Source: an uncultured Gammaproteobacteria bacterium
GTDB lineage: Bacteria > Pseudomonadota > Gammaproteobacteria > SZUA-140
Direction: 5' to 3'
Length of the DNA: 18,973 nucleotides
Assembly (NCBI GenBank): GCA_945788675.1
Contig: CALZMY010000211.1
Location: 1 to 18,973, forward strand
The position numbers and the translations under genes were made by a program. Numbering within the stretch: the first letter of the stretch is position 1; the number at the start of each line of letters is the position of its first letter. This document shows positions 1-8,867 of the stretch, piece by piece. The notes below the pieces were generated by a model. That model was not told where the DNA came from and made no database searches. It was given only the letters and a program-made list of their open reading frames with translations.

Positions 1-439
1 ACGGATGATTGACGCCGGTTTTGCCGCCAACGGATGAATCAACCTGCGCCAGCAGTGTGGTGGGAATCTGGATAAAATTGACGCCTCGTTGATAGGATGC
101 AGCGGCAAAGCCGGTCATATCGCCAACGACGCCGCCACCAAGAGCAATCAATGTAACATCTCGGCCGCAGCGTGCCTCAAGCAGCACATCAAAAATATTA
201 TTCAGATATGCTAGCGTCTTGTACTGTTCTCCATCGGGCAGGATCACTGTATTGACATCGTACCCTGACAGGGTGCTTTGTAAACGCTCAAGGTATAGCG
301 GTGCTACCGTCTCGTTACTGACCACTACCACCTGCTGTCCCGTAATGAACGGCGCAAGCAATTGTGGTTGGCTCAATAATTGACCACCAATAAATATCGG
401 GTAACTTCTTGACCCCAGATCAACATCAAACGTCTTCAT
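1..439 (-). CDS. aroB: 3-dehydroquinate synthase AroB (partial, N-terminal 146 residues)
   Basis: AroB converts the seven-carbon phosphate DAHP to 3-dehydroquinate, the second step of the cytoplasmic shikimate pathway to aromatic amino acids, using NAD and a divalent metal. Reading the minus strand from an ATG at 439 gives an uninterrupted frame to the window edge. It contains the NAD-binding glycine cluster LGGGVVGDMTGFAAA followed by the family signature IPTTLLAQVDSSVGGKTGVN, both hallmarks of AroB. The frame begins MKTFDVDLGSRSYPI, as usual for the family. About 60% of the protein is missing beyond base 1. The gene follows aroK by 53 bases on the same strand, the classical aroK-aroB order, so co-transcription is likely. 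There is no good Shine-Dalgarno sequence. An 11-codon reading frame ends at TGA overlapping the aroB ATG (see findings). Identity is very secure. Confidence 0.96.
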   Translation of the reverse strand, partial: MKTFDVDLGSRSYPIFIGGQLLSQPQLLAPFITGQQVVVVSNETVAPLYLERLQSTLSGYDVNTVILPDGEQYKTLAYLNNIFDVLLEARCGRDVTLIALGGGVVGDMTGFAAASYQRGVNFIQIPTTLLAQVDSSVGGKTGVNHP

Positions 440-492
440 GAAACAGTTGTATCCAAATAAATTTGTTCCATTATATACGTCACGTCGCGCGA

Positions 493-1020
493 TTAACCAC
501 TTTCCAGCCTGGTAATTTCATCAATCAAATATTGCACGGTTGCGCGAATACTCCTGTCATCGGTATCCACCACGAAGTCGGCAATCTCCCGATACAACGG
601 GTCTCGTATCAACATCAGCGCTTCAAGACGTGCCTGTGGGTTCTCAGTTTGTAGCAGTGGTCGGTTGCGATCTTTGGCGGTTCGCTTGAAAAGTTGCTCG
701 ATAGATGCCGCAAGATAGATCGTCAATCCTCGCGACGCCAGTGCCTTACGATTTTCTGGGGCCAGAATCGCGCCACCACCTGTCGCCAGCACGATCCCCT
801 GCCGCTTAGTCAGATCGTCAATCACTGCACGTTCTCGCTCACGAAACCCGGCTTCGCCCTCAATATCAAATATCCATGGAATATCCGCGCCAGTACGACG
901 AGAAATCTCGTGATCACTGTCAATAAACTCCCGCTCAAGTGATTTCGCCAACTGACGCCCAATGGTGGTTTTACCCGAGCCCATTGGACCAATTAAAAAT
1001 ATATTATTTAACTCATTCAT
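493..1020 (-). CDS. aroK: Shikimate kinase AroK
   Basis: Shikimate kinase phosphorylates shikimate at O3 with ATP, the fifth step of the shikimate pathway, in the cytoplasm. The 175-residue protein has the P-loop GPMGSGKTT (residues 11-19), the shikimate-binding DSD (34-36, key Asp36), Arg60 in FRERE, the GGG at 81-83, and a lid segment around KDRNRPLL. The length matches the family (E. coli AroK is 173). I chose the ATG at 1020 because the protein then begins MNELNNIFLIGPMG, aligning end to end with E. coli AroK. A TTG nine bases upstream (1029) would add three residues and is less likely. No strong ribosome binding site is visible for either start. The gene lies downstream of pilQ but is separated from it by a strong terminator, so it probably has its own promoter or lives on read-through. 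aroB follows. Confidence 0.96.
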   Translation of the reverse strand: MNELNNIFLIGPMGSGKTTIGRQLAKSLEREFIDSDHEISRRTGADIPWIFDIEGEAGFRERERAVIDDLTKRQGIVLATGGGAILAPENRKALASRGLTIYLAASIEQLFKRTAKDRNRPLLQTENPQARLEALMLIRDPLYREIADFVVDTDDRSIRATVQYLIDEITRLESG

Positions 1021-1082
1021 ACATAGCAAGATATGCCAGTCTTGAGGTAAAAAATCAAGTGATTCAATACTTTTGAGCAGCC

Positions 1083-1115
1083 AAAAAAAAGCCGGGGCTA
1101 ATCCCCGGCTTTTTT
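1083..1115 (-). terminator. Intrinsic terminator after pilQ (bidirectional shape)
   Basis: A perfect 7-bp GC stem (1091-1097 GCCGGGG with 1103-1109 CCCCGGC) encloses a 5-base loop. It is flanked by eight A on the left and six T on the right, so the stem can extend by six A-T pairs. Read on the minus strand the hairpin is followed by a run of eight T, which ends the pil operon transcript about 30 bases after the pilQ stop. It lies between pilQ and aroK, both on the minus strand. Confidence 0.9.
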
Positions 1116-1145
1116 GAACAGATATGAATACTCACGTATGCTATG

Positions 1146-3284
1146 TTAGCGTGCGCCCAGTGACTCCTTAAGCACCTTCGGTGTTACAAAGATCAATAGC
1201 TCATCCTTATCATCTTCTTTCAGGGTTCTCCGAAATAACACGCCCACAATCGGGATATCGCCAAAGAAAGGGACCTTTTCACGCACTTCGCGGGACAGCT
1301 GTTCATAGATCCCGCCCAGCACCACTGTTTCACCATTTTCGACCAGCACCTGTGTCTGGACTTCGCGGGTCTCGATACTTGGGATACCCGATACAACATC
1401 ACCGACGTTATCCTTTTTGACAATCAGGTCCATGATAACTCGGTCATCCGGGGTGATCTGCGGGGTGACTTCAAGACTCAACACCGCCTTTTTAAAGGTG
1501 ACGGTTGTTGCACCACTTGATGCCGCCTCCTGATACGGGACTTCGACACCCTGCTCAATTATTCCCGTAGATTGATTCGCCGTAATCACACGGGGACTTG
1601 AGACCACCTCACCCTCGCCTTCTGCCTGCATCGCAGAGAGCTCCAGTTCGATCAGAAAATCATTGTTTAATACTGCAAATCCAAATGAGCCAGCATCACC
1701 GATTACCGGTAGATTAATATTCAGCCGATCATTCATCTCCCAATCATCGCGATTGCCGATCTGAGTCGTACCATTAAGAGAGCCTGACGTTATCTCTTCA
1801 TTTGAACCTCTACTCTTACGACCTGATGCGCCAAATCGCGCCCCAACATCTCGTCTAAAATCATCACTGGCAACGACAATCCGCGATTCGATCAATACCT
1901 GCCTCACTGCAACATCAAGCTCATCGATCAAGCGCCGCACATCTTCAAGTTTGTCCGGGGTATCGCGTATCAATAGATTATTGGTACGCTCGTCCACCGA
2001 GACTCTGCCTCGGGTCGACAGCATCGAGTTATCAGCAGATGATAATATATCGGCTATTTCTGTCGCTTTTGCGTAATTAATCTGTATCACTTCTGAAAAA
2101 AGCGGTGCCAGTTCATCAACCTGCTTTTGTGATTCAAACTCCTGCTTTTCTCGTGCGGCAATCTCTTCACTCGGCGCAATCAGCATCACATTACCCTGCT
2201 TACGCTTGGCCAGCCCCTTGGTTTTCAAGATAAGGTCGAGTGCCTGGTCCCAGGGGACATTTTGCAGGCGCAACGTAACGCTACCCTGTACCGTATCACT
2301 GGTCACCATATTGATACCGGTAAAATCGGCGATCAACTGTAGGACTGCCCGAATTTCAATATCCTGAAAATTAAGCGACAGGCGCTCCCCGGTATAGCCA
2401 AACTTATCCCGCTTGATCTCTTCTTTCTCAGCAGCACTCAGCGGTGCAATTTCAAGCGTAAATGTCTCATTTGTCTGGTATGCAAGCTGTTCATATTCTC
2501 CTTCTGCCTTAACCACCAGCCTTGCATTTCGCTTCTCCATGAAGCTATCGATAATGGTCACGGGTGTGGCAAAGTCAATCACATCCAGTCGGCGCACAAA
2601 CTCTTCGGGTAATGTGGCATCCAGAAAGTCCAGCACGACATTACCACTTTCTTCTGTGATATTGACCGGCGTCGTGGGATCAGAAAGCGTCACAATAATA
2701 TGCGCCTCGCCCTTTTTACCCCGTCTGAAATCTATATTTTTAATTTCATGACGCTGTTCAACTACTTGATGAACGACCTCACTCTTTCCTTTTGATGCAA
2801 CCTCACTTAGTTCCGGCGCCACGCCCTTTACCGCATCGCTGCCCAGTATGATATAGAAATCGCCGCCATCTATTCGCGTCTCATACTGCACCATTCTAAC
2901 AAGATTCAATACCACACGCGTGCGGCCTTTCGCTTCCACAGCATTAATACTACGCGCAATGCCCATACCAACCGGCACTGTTTTTGCTACTTTACTAGTT
3001 GTGTTTGGAAAATCCAGTGCAATACGTGCAGGGTTATCAATGGTAAAACTCAGCGGCTTGGCGACCTCTGCCACGCCAGAGAGCGACAACCTGATCTGTA
3101 CCCGGTCTCCTGGCAATGACACAAAGCCAACATCCTCCAGTACCTGTGTCGCGCCCGTCTCTTGCGCGGCATAAACTGGCATTGATCCAATCAATAATAA
3201 ACCCAAAAAGGCCATTCCCAGGGGTATTCGACGCAACAGATCCATCATGTCGCCTTTATAGCGGCTTAAACTCTGGGTCATCAT
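1146..3284 (-). CDS. pilQ: Type IV pilus outer-membrane secretin PilQ
   Basis: PilQ forms the multimeric outer-membrane channel through which the type IV pilus fibre is extruded. The 712-residue product has a signal peptide (basic start, hydrophobic core about 18-36, cleavage likely after VYA at 39). Two AMIN peptidoglycan-binding regions follow (about 48-150 and 190-300), then an STN/N0 domain starting near LSLNFQDIEIRAVLQLI, a secretin N1-type domain (VIQINYAKATEIADIL), and the C-terminal secretin domain with VPYQEAASSG and the conserved ending VPFFGDIPIVGVLFRR. I chose the ATG at 3284: it is preceded by GGGAGAG (3292-3298) with a 7-base spacer, and the signal peptide follows. The open frame extends to 3380, but that extension would overlap pilP and bury the signal peptide under 32 extra residues. 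It is the last gene of pilMNOPQ, 22 bases after pilP. Confidence 0.96.
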   Translation of the reverse strand: MMTQSLSRYKGDMMDLLRRIPLGMAFLGLLLIGSMPVYAAQETGATQVLEDVGFVSLPGDRVQIRLSLSGVAEVAKPLSFTIDNPARIALDFPNTTSKVAKTVPVGMGIARSINAVEAKGRTRVVLNLVRMVQYETRIDGGDFYIILGSDAVKGVAPELSEVASKGKSEVVHQVVEQRHEIKNIDFRRGKKGEAHIIVTLSDPTTPVNITEESGNVVLDFLDATLPEEFVRRLDVIDFATPVTIIDSFMEKRNARLVVKAEGEYEQLAYQTNETFTLEIAPLSAAEKEEIKRDKFGYTGERLSLNFQDIEIRAVLQLIADFTGINMVTSDTVQGSVTLRLQNVPWDQALDLILKTKGLAKRKQGNVMLIAPSEEIAAREKQEFESQKQVDELAPLFSEVIQINYAKATEIADILSSADNSMLSTRGRVSVDERTNNLLIRDTPDKLEDVRRLIDELDVAVRQVLIESRIVVASDDFRRDVGARFGASGRKSRGSNEEITSGSLNGTTQIGNRDDWEMNDRLNINLPVIGDAGSFGFAVLNNDFLIELELSAMQAEGEGEVVSSPRVITANQSTGIIEQGVEVPYQEAASSGATTVTFKKAVLSLEVTPQITPDDRVIMDLIVKKDNVGDVVSGIPSIETREVQTQVLVENGETVVLGGIYEQLSREVREKVPFFGDIPIVGVLFRRTLKEDDKDELLIFVTPKVLKESLGAR

Positions 3285-3306
3285 TTTCCAACTCTCCCAA
3301 TCCATA

Positions 3307-3855
3307 TCATTCATCATTGAGGGACAACTCGGCTGGGCGATTTTTCCACCCGCCAAGCCCATCGGAGACGATTTCAACAAGTAAGATATTGTTACTATCT
3401 ACCCTGGAAATTTTGCCGTGGTTCTGTCCAATGTAGCTTCCACCTTTTACTCTATACACAATGCCATCCGGCGCCTTGATCAGCCCCCAGTTTTCATTGG
3501 CATATTCAAGCGTTCCCATCATCGTCAATGTCTCAAGCGGGTAAGACTCCAATGTCTCCCGGCTACGCTCACCATCAGGAAACACATCACCATACGACCC
3601 TTTGGATATTTTAGAACGATCCGCTTTTGGATTAATTGTCTCCCAGGTAATAAAGGGATCTTTTATCTCATCCAGATATGCGCTATAGGTATATTTCTCA
3701 AACGGTTTCAGTTCAGGTAATGGCTCAACTCTGCCTGGATTTTCTGCCTTAACGTTGGCAACAAAAGTCTCCAGATCAGTGATACCACTGCTACTACAGG
3801 CCGAGAGTATTAAAACACTGCCCAGATAAGAGGCGATGCGATAAGTACGAATCAT
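3307..3855 (-). CDS. pilP: Type IV pilus inner-membrane lipoprotein PilP
   Basis: PilP is a lipid-anchored periplasmic protein that links the PilN-PilO dimer to the N0 domain of PilQ. From the ATG at 3855 the product is 182 residues with a lipoprotein signal ending in the lipobox LSAC (Cys20). It then has a low-complexity linker, the segment LPELKPFEKYTYSA typical of PilP, and a C-terminal beta domain (SLETLTMMGTLEY-like core, then the GGSYIGQNHGKI turn) that contacts PilQ. The length is close to the usual 170-180. A G-rich stretch (GGGGGA) ends a few bases before this ATG. An in-frame ATG at 3921, directly after the pilO stop and behind AGGAAGAAG, would add 22 residues in front of the signal peptide. 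It cannot be excluded, but would give an unusually long lipoprotein leader. Confidence 0.93.
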   Translation of the reverse strand: MIRTYRIASYLGSVLILSACSSSGITDLETFVANVKAENPGRVEPLPELKPFEKYTYSAYLDEIKDPFITWETINPKADRSKISKGSYGDVFPDGERSRETLESYPLETLTMMGTLEYANENWGLIKAPDGIVYRVKGGSYIGQNHGKISRVDSNNILLVEIVSDGLGGWKNRPAELSLNDE

Positions 3856-3922
3856 ACTTCCCCCAACTCCACCACTCGAAGCCTGCTCAACTGCACCCAT
3901 ATTGAATCGCATCTTCAACATG

Positions 3923-4540
3923 CTATTCTTCTTCCTCAATATAGCGATAGGTCTTGGCCGTCGCTTCCATAATCAGGGCATCATCATCACCTATCTTGGC
4001 ACTGCTGTTAGGTGTGATTTTAAAATCATGCAAGGTTACGATCCTTGGAAGCTCTGCCAGATCACTAACAAACGTGCCAAACTCGTGATAATTTCCAGCA
4101 ACTCTCACCTTGATAGGAAGCTCTGCATAAAATTCTGCTGGCACTTCACTCTCAGGTCTAAACAGATCAAATTCGAGGCCGTTTTGTAAGCCTGTTTTAG
4201 AAACATCTACCAATAACTCTGCGACTTCAGTCTTGCTCGGCAGCTGCCTCAACATCGCGCCAAATGACAGCTTCATTTCATCCATCTGTGCCTTATATGC
4301 ATTTAGATTTGCAGCCTTTCCCTGCTTAACCTTGAAAAGGTCCTTCAACTCTTGTTCTTTTTTCTCTGCCACCTCAAGCGCGGCAATCTGGTCCTGCGTA
4401 TCAAACCAGTAACCTGCCCCCAATACACCTATTGATAACAACAGAATGACTATCGCCTTAAGTGCAACGGGCCATTTTGAAACATCATTAGGGTCAATTT
4501 TACCCAGCTCAGAGAAATCAATATTTAAATCGATAGCCAT
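3923..4540 (-). CDS. pilO: Type IV pilus assembly protein PilO
   Basis: PilO is a bitopic inner-membrane protein that pairs with PilN to form the alignment complex between the PilM/PilC platform and PilP/PilQ. The 205-residue product has a short cytoplasmic N-terminus (MAIDLNIDFSELGKIDPND), one membrane helix at about 26-46, a charged coiled coil (about 50-95) and a periplasmic ferredoxin-like domain containing the FDLFRPE and YHEFGTFVSDLAELPRIVTL segments that are typical of PilO. The ATG at 4540 is preceded by AGGGG with a 5-base spacer that overlaps the end of pilN. It lies 8 bases after the pilN stop and runs directly into pilP, consistent with tight operon translation. Length is normal for the family. 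Confidence 0.95.
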   Translation of the reverse strand: MAIDLNIDFSELGKIDPNDVSKWPVALKAIVILLLSIGVLGAGYWFDTQDQIAALEVAEKKEQELKDLFKVKQGKAANLNAYKAQMDEMKLSFGAMLRQLPSKTEVAELLVDVSKTGLQNGLEFDLFRPESEVPAEFYAELPIKVRVAGNYHEFGTFVSDLAELPRIVTLHDFKITPNSSAKIGDDDALIMEATAKTYRYIEEEE

Positions 4541-4548
4541 GCTTACCC

Positions 4549-5118
4549 CTATAACCCTTCGTCCGCTACATCTTCTACAGGGACAGTCTGGTTTACATAA
4601 AGCGTAAAGGTACTGGTGCGAATTCTATCTTTCAAATTCGCTTCAATCACTTCTAACTTTGGATCTGCAAGCCACTCAGACTCATCAAGATTACGCATAA
4701 ATGTCGATACCGTCGCGTTTGATTGCGCGACACCCGTAATTTCAACCGTTGTATCACTCTGTGTAATTCCGGTTAAATAGACCCCTTCAGGTACATTCCT
4801 CACAAACTCGTCAAATAGATGAACAATTTCAGGGCGTCTTGTCTGTAATTGCTGAATCACGTCCATACGAGTCAATAAGTTCTGCTTTTCATCTTCAAGG
4901 CTTTTAATTTCCTTAATCTTCTCTTCAACCAGTGCAATCTCTTTATTCAGAAATTCATTACGGCTACCTTGCGCATCAATTAGAGATGACATGTGCAGGT
5001 GAACATATAAAATGAGTGCGGCCATCAACACAACGGCGCCAGCAGCAATCGATGCAAACTGCCGTTGCGATTCTTTTCGTTGCCGTTCTCTCCACGGTAA
5101 TAGATTAATGCGCGTCAT
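4549..5118 (-). CDS. pilN: Type IV pilus assembly protein PilN
   Basis: PilN is the inner-membrane partner of PilO. Its short cytoplasmic tail docks into the actin-like PilM. The 189-residue product starts MTRINLLPWRE, the conserved INLLPWR tail that binds PilM, followed by one membrane helix (about 22-42), a long charged coiled coil (about 50-95) and a periplasmic domain with VPEGVYLTGI and the LDESEWLADPKL segment. The ATG at 5118 overlaps the pilM stop as ATGA, so translation is probably coupled. A GGAG lies 9-10 bases upstream inside pilM. Length and order fit the family exactly. Confidence 0.95.
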   Translation of the reverse strand: MTRINLLPWRERQRKESQRQFASIAAGAVVLMAALILYVHLHMSSLIDAQGSRNEFLNKEIALVEEKIKEIKSLEDEKQNLLTRMDVIQQLQTRRPEIVHLFDEFVRNVPEGVYLTGITQSDTTVEITGVAQSNATVSTFMRNLDESEWLADPKLEVIEANLKDRIRTSTFTLYVNQTVPVEDVADEGL

Positions 5119-6182
5119 TTATCGAATCTCCTGATCGCCAGCCCGCACGCAATCATCAAAGCAGGCGCATCATTACTGATCGAATCAGGCTTGATCTTCG
5201 ATGCAAAGGTCATATCCATGAAAGGATTGGCGATTGACGTGGTGATGCCAAGCTTTTCTTCGATCATCTCGTCAATGCCTGCTATTGATGCGCAACCACC
5301 CGCTAACACGATGTGGTCCACACTACTGTGCTGACTGGAAGAAAAGAAAAACTGTAGCGAACGGCTGACCTGTTGCGCTAATCCTTCTTTAAATGGCTGC
5401 AACACTTCACTCTTGTAATTATCAGGTAAACCACCCTGTTTTTTCGCCAACCCCGCCTCATCATAGGACAGTCCATAGCGCTGCTGAATCTCTTCAGTCA
5501 GCTGTTTGCCACCAAACACCTGCTCACGTGTATAGATGGTCTTGAAATCATATAAAACATTCAGAATTGTCATGGTGGCACCTACATCAATTACCGCGAT
5601 AGTTTTTTCACTACCATTGTCCGGTAATTGCTGCCCCAGCAGCGAATAGGCCGTTTCCATCGCAAATGCCTCAACATCTACGATCTCAGCTTTGACACCC
5701 GCAATATCTAGCGCAGCTACTCGCACATCAATATTTTCACTCCGGGATGCGGCCAGCATCACATCTACAGATGTTTCATCATTTTCTGTCGGACCGAGCA
5801 CCTGAAAATCGAGATTGATCTCTTCCATCGGAAATGGGATGTATTGATCAGCCTCTCCCTGAATTTGTTCCAGCATATCGTCATCTGAAAGCCCTGCAGG
5901 CATCGTGATCACTTTGGTGATCACCGCAGAACCCGCTACCGCCACCGCAGCATTCTTTGTGCGAGTTCCTGCACGTGCCAACGCCCGAGAAATAGCATTC
6001 CCTACTGCCTCAACATCAGTAATGTTCTTTTCTGAGACAGCGTCGAGAGGTAGCGGTACCACCGTGTAGCTCTCAACACGATATCGTCCACCAGCGGTTC
6101 GACTTAATTCCAGCAATTTAACGGCTGTGGAACTGATATCAAGCCCAATTAATGGCGGTGCTGTTTTTTTAAAAAGTTGCAC
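5115..6182 (-). CDS. pilM: Type IV pilus actin-like ATPase PilM
   Basis: PilM is a cytoplasmic actin-fold protein (FtsA/MreB superfamily) that binds ATP and the PilN tail and connects the alignment complex to the pilus motors. The 355-residue product shows the phosphate-1 motif IGLDISSTAVKLLEL near the N-terminus, the PilM-type segment EADQYIPFPMEEINLDFQVL, the phosphate-2 region VIDVGATMTILNVL, and the adenosine motif IVLAGGCASIAGI. The start is a GTG at 6182, supported by AAGGGA with a 7-base spacer. No ATG is available before the conserved LIGLDISS. It is the first gene of the operon and is transcribed away from mrcA, so its promoter must lie in the 202-base divergent gap. Confidence 0.96.
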   Translation of the reverse strand: MQLFKKTAPPLIGLDISSTAVKLLELSRTAGGRYRVESYTVVPLPLDAVSEKNITDVEAVGNAISRALARAGTRTKNAAVAVAGSAVITKVITMPAGLSDDDMLEQIQGEADQYIPFPMEEINLDFQVLGPTENDETSVDVMLAASRSENIDVRVAALDIAGVKAEIVDVEAFAMETAYSLLGQQLPDNGSEKTIAVIDVGATMTILNVLYDFKTIYTREQVFGGKQLTEEIQQRYGLSYDEAGLAKKQGGLPDNYKSEVLQPFKEGLAQQVSRSLQFFFSSSQHSSVDHIVLAGGCASIAGIDEMIEEKLGITTSIANPFMDMTFASKIKPDSISNDAPALMIACGLAIRRFDK

Positions 6183-6384
6183 CCTATATTCCCTTATAGC
6201 CCATTAACAATATAGACAATCTGTGGTTGTGTGATCTTAATCTCATTTTCAATAATAGATATCAAGTAATTAAAAGACAATTTTTATTCACTAAGGTCAC
6301 AGATGTTATCGTCCGCATTCGCAAAAAGTTTTATACTAATTGTTAAGATAAATTAATGAGCTATATTTTGCCTGACTCTTAACA
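6183..6384. promoter_or_regulatory. Divergent promoter region pilM / mrcA
   Basis: This 202-base AT-rich gap separates two genes transcribed away from each other, so it should hold both promoters. On the plus strand TATACT (6332-6337) resembles a -10 box for mrcA, about 50 bases before the ATG, but no good -35 box sits at 17 bases. On the minus strand TATATT (6209-6214) is a possible -10 for pilM, again without a clear -35. I see no sigma-54 element and no convincing operator. The role of the region is inferred from gene orientation. Confidence 0.45.
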
Positions 6385-8844
6385 ATGAAATTTTTAAAGA
6401 AACTGTTCAAAACAGCACTTATTACCCTCTCGACACTCTTTATTCTCGGTACTGCTACCGTTTTTGGCGTATATCTCTATCTTTCACCCAAACTGCCATC
6501 CATCGAAACACTCAAGGAGGTCAAACTTCAGGTACCTCTGCGGGTCTATAGTGCAGATAAAAAATTGATTTCCGAGTTTGGTGAAATGAAGCGATCACCA
6601 CTAAAATTTGATGAAATACCCCAGTCGATGGTCAACGCAATCCTCTCAGCAGAGGATAATCGCTATTTTGAACACCCCGGTGTCGATTATCAGGGAATAT
6701 TACGCGCAGTCGTCAACCTCGCCCTCACAGGAAAAAAATCTCAGGGTGGTAGCACCATTACCATGCAGGTCGCACGCAATTTCTTTTTAAGCAGTGAAAA
6801 AACCTATCTGCGCAAAGTGAATGAGATCTTCCTCGCGTTCAAGATCGAAAATGAATTAACCAAAGAGGAGATTCTTGAGCTCTATCTCAACAAAATCTAC
6901 CTTGGCCACCGCTCATACGGTATCGCCGCAGCCGCTCAAGTCTACTATGGCAAAACCATTGACCAGCTTAATATCGCCGAAATGGCCATGATTGCAGGAC
7001 TGCCCAAGGCACCATCACGCTTTAATCCTATCACCAACTCAAAACGCGCTGTCACCCGTCGTAATTACGTTTTGGGCAGGATGTACGCGCTTAACCATAT
7101 AGACAGCGACACTTATAATAATGCCAAAGATGCGCCAGATAGCGCAAAGCTCCACGGGCTTTCTATTGAAGTCCATGCGCCGCATGTTGCAGAGATGGTC
7201 CGCGCTCAGATGGTAAAGCAGTATGGCGAAGAACAAACCTACACCGGCGGCTACAAGGTTATCACTACCATCGACTCACGCCTGCAGCAAGCTGCCAACC
7301 ACGCGCTTCGTCGGGCCTTGCTCGACTATGATGCACGCCATGGCTATCGTGGTGTCGCGGGTCATATCGATTTGATGGATCTTGTCAGTATCAAATCATG
7401 GCAAGAGATTTTCATGAATATACCCAGCATTGCTGGCTTAACCTCTGCCTATGTGCTCGCACTTGAGGAAGATGCCATCACCGTATTACTCGATGCCGAA
7501 GCGAACAATATCATCCGTATTCCCTGGAATGGTCTCTCATGGGCGCGCGAATATATCAATGACAACCGGCTTGGACCAAAGCTAAAAACTGCAGCCGATG
7601 TTGTGAAAGTGGGTGACCTGATCTATGTGCAGTCCGACGCTAATAATGACTGGCGTCTGTCACAGCCACCTCAAGCAGAGGGGGCACTGGTCTCAGTCTC
7701 TTCCCAGGATGGCCATATCATCGCCCTCAATGGTGGCTATGACTTCCATCGGAGCAACTTCAACCGAGTAACGCAGGCAACCCGCCAGCCGGGTTCAAAC
7801 TTCAAACCCTTTATCTATTCAGCGGCCCTTGAAAAGGGGTTCACGCCAGCCAGTATCATCAATGATGCCCCAGTTGTTTTTGATGACCCTGGATTGGAGA
7901 GTGCCTGGCGGCCTGAGAACTATAGCGGGAAATTCTTTGGTCCAACCCGTTTACGGCAGGCATTGATCAAATCCCGTAATCTTGTTTCTATTCGTCTCAT
8001 GCGCTCTATTGGTATTCCTTATGCGCTTGAATATGTCAGTCGCTTTGGTTTTGACGTTGCTAGTCTTCCCAGGGATCTTTCATTGGCACTCGGCAGCGGC
8101 GTTGTTACCCCACTGCAACTCGCTGCGGGTTATGCTGTGCTTGCCAATGGTGGCTACCGCGTTACGCCACACTTTATAAAACAGATCACCGATGCTGATG
8201 GCAATCTTATCTTAGAAGTCAAACCTGCGACAGTCTGTCATGATGACTGCGTCATTCCTGCGGATGAAATCGATGCGCTCATCATGGGTGAGACAACTAC
8301 AGACTCACCACTCCGCCCTGTCAACATCGCTGAGCGTGTCGTATCACAGGAAAACATCTATCTAATGACATCCATGCTACGCGACGTGATCAAGCGCGGC
8401 ACTGGCAAACGTGCATTACAACTAAAACGTAATGATCTCGCTGGAAAAACGGGCACGACAAACGATCAACAGGACGCATGGTTCTCTGGCTATAATGCCG
8501 ATGTCGCCACTATCGCCTGGGTTGGCTTCGATCAAGTTCGCTCGCTTGGTAATCGTGAAACCGGTGGTCGTGCCGCACTGCCAATGTGGATCTATTATAT
8601 GGAAGAGGCCCTGAAAGGCACACCTGAAAAACCGCTTGAACGCCCGCCGGGGCTGGTGACTGTTCGCATCGATTCCGAGAATGGCCTGCTCGCTGAAAGT
8701 AACCATCCCGGCGCTATCTTTGAAACCTTCAGAAGTGAGTATGCACCCACTCGCTATAGCAAGCCAAAAATCACCCAACCACCCATGCTGGATGATGACC
8801 CATCGACCCCTATTATCGATGCGCCTCCACCCCAACTTTTCTAA
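6385..8844 (+). CDS. mrcA: Penicillin-binding protein 1A (bifunctional transglycosylase/transpeptidase)
   Basis: This class A PBP polymerises lipid II into glycan strands and cross-links stem peptides in the periplasm. The 819-residue protein has a cytoplasmic basic start and one membrane anchor (about 9-32). A GT51 glycosyltransferase domain follows (about 50-225) with catalytic Glu90 in SAEDNRYFEHPGVD and the motifs GGSTITMQVARN and ELYLNKIYLGHRSYGIAAAA. An OB-like insertion comes next (about 300-430), then a transpeptidase domain with nucleophile Ser471 in GSNFK, SRN (530-532) and KTGT (688-691). Length agrees with the family (E. coli 850). The C-terminus is proline-rich. The ATG at 6385 has no obvious Shine-Dalgarno, but it sits directly before the basic and hydrophobic anchor. 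Divergence from pilMNOPQ is the arrangement known in Pseudomonas (there called ponA). Confidence 0.96.
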   Translation: MKFLKKLFKTALITLSTLFILGTATVFGVYLYLSPKLPSIETLKEVKLQVPLRVYSADKKLISEFGEMKRSPLKFDEIPQSMVNAILSAEDNRYFEHPGVDYQGILRAVVNLALTGKKSQGGSTITMQVARNFFLSSEKTYLRKVNEIFLAFKIENELTKEEILELYLNKIYLGHRSYGIAAAAQVYYGKTIDQLNIAEMAMIAGLPKAPSRFNPITNSKRAVTRRNYVLGRMYALNHIDSDTYNNAKDAPDSAKLHGLSIEVHAPHVAEMVRAQMVKQYGEEQTYTGGYKVITTIDSRLQQAANHALRRALLDYDARHGYRGVAGHIDLMDLVSIKSWQEIFMNIPSIAGLTSAYVLALEEDAITVLLDAEANNIIRIPWNGLSWAREYINDNRLGPKLKTAADVVKVGDLIYVQSDANNDWRLSQPPQAEGALVSVSSQDGHIIALNGGYDFHRSNFNRVTQATRQPGSNFKPFIYSAALEKGFTPASIINDAPVVFDDPGLESAWRPENYSGKFFGPTRLRQALIKSRNLVSIRLMRSIGIPYALEYVSRFGFDVASLPRDLSLALGSGVVTPLQLAAGYAVLANGGYRVTPHFIKQITDADGNLILEVKPATVCHDDCVIPADEIDALIMGETTTDSPLRPVNIAERVVSQENIYLMTSMLRDVIKRGTGKRALQLKRNDLAGKTGTTNDQQDAWFSGYNADVATIAWVGFDQVRSLGNRETGGRAALPMWIYYMEEALKGTPEKPLERPPGLVTVRIDSENGLLAESNHPGAIFETFRSEYAPTRYSKPKITQPPMLDDDPSTPIIDAPPPQLF

Positions 8845-8867
8845 AATATCCGTAAATACATCATCCA

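Noticed and set aside
3285..3380. N-terminal extension of the pilQ open frame into pilP
   Set aside because: It would put 32 extra residues before the signal peptide and bypass the well-spaced GGGAGAG site before the ATG at 3284.
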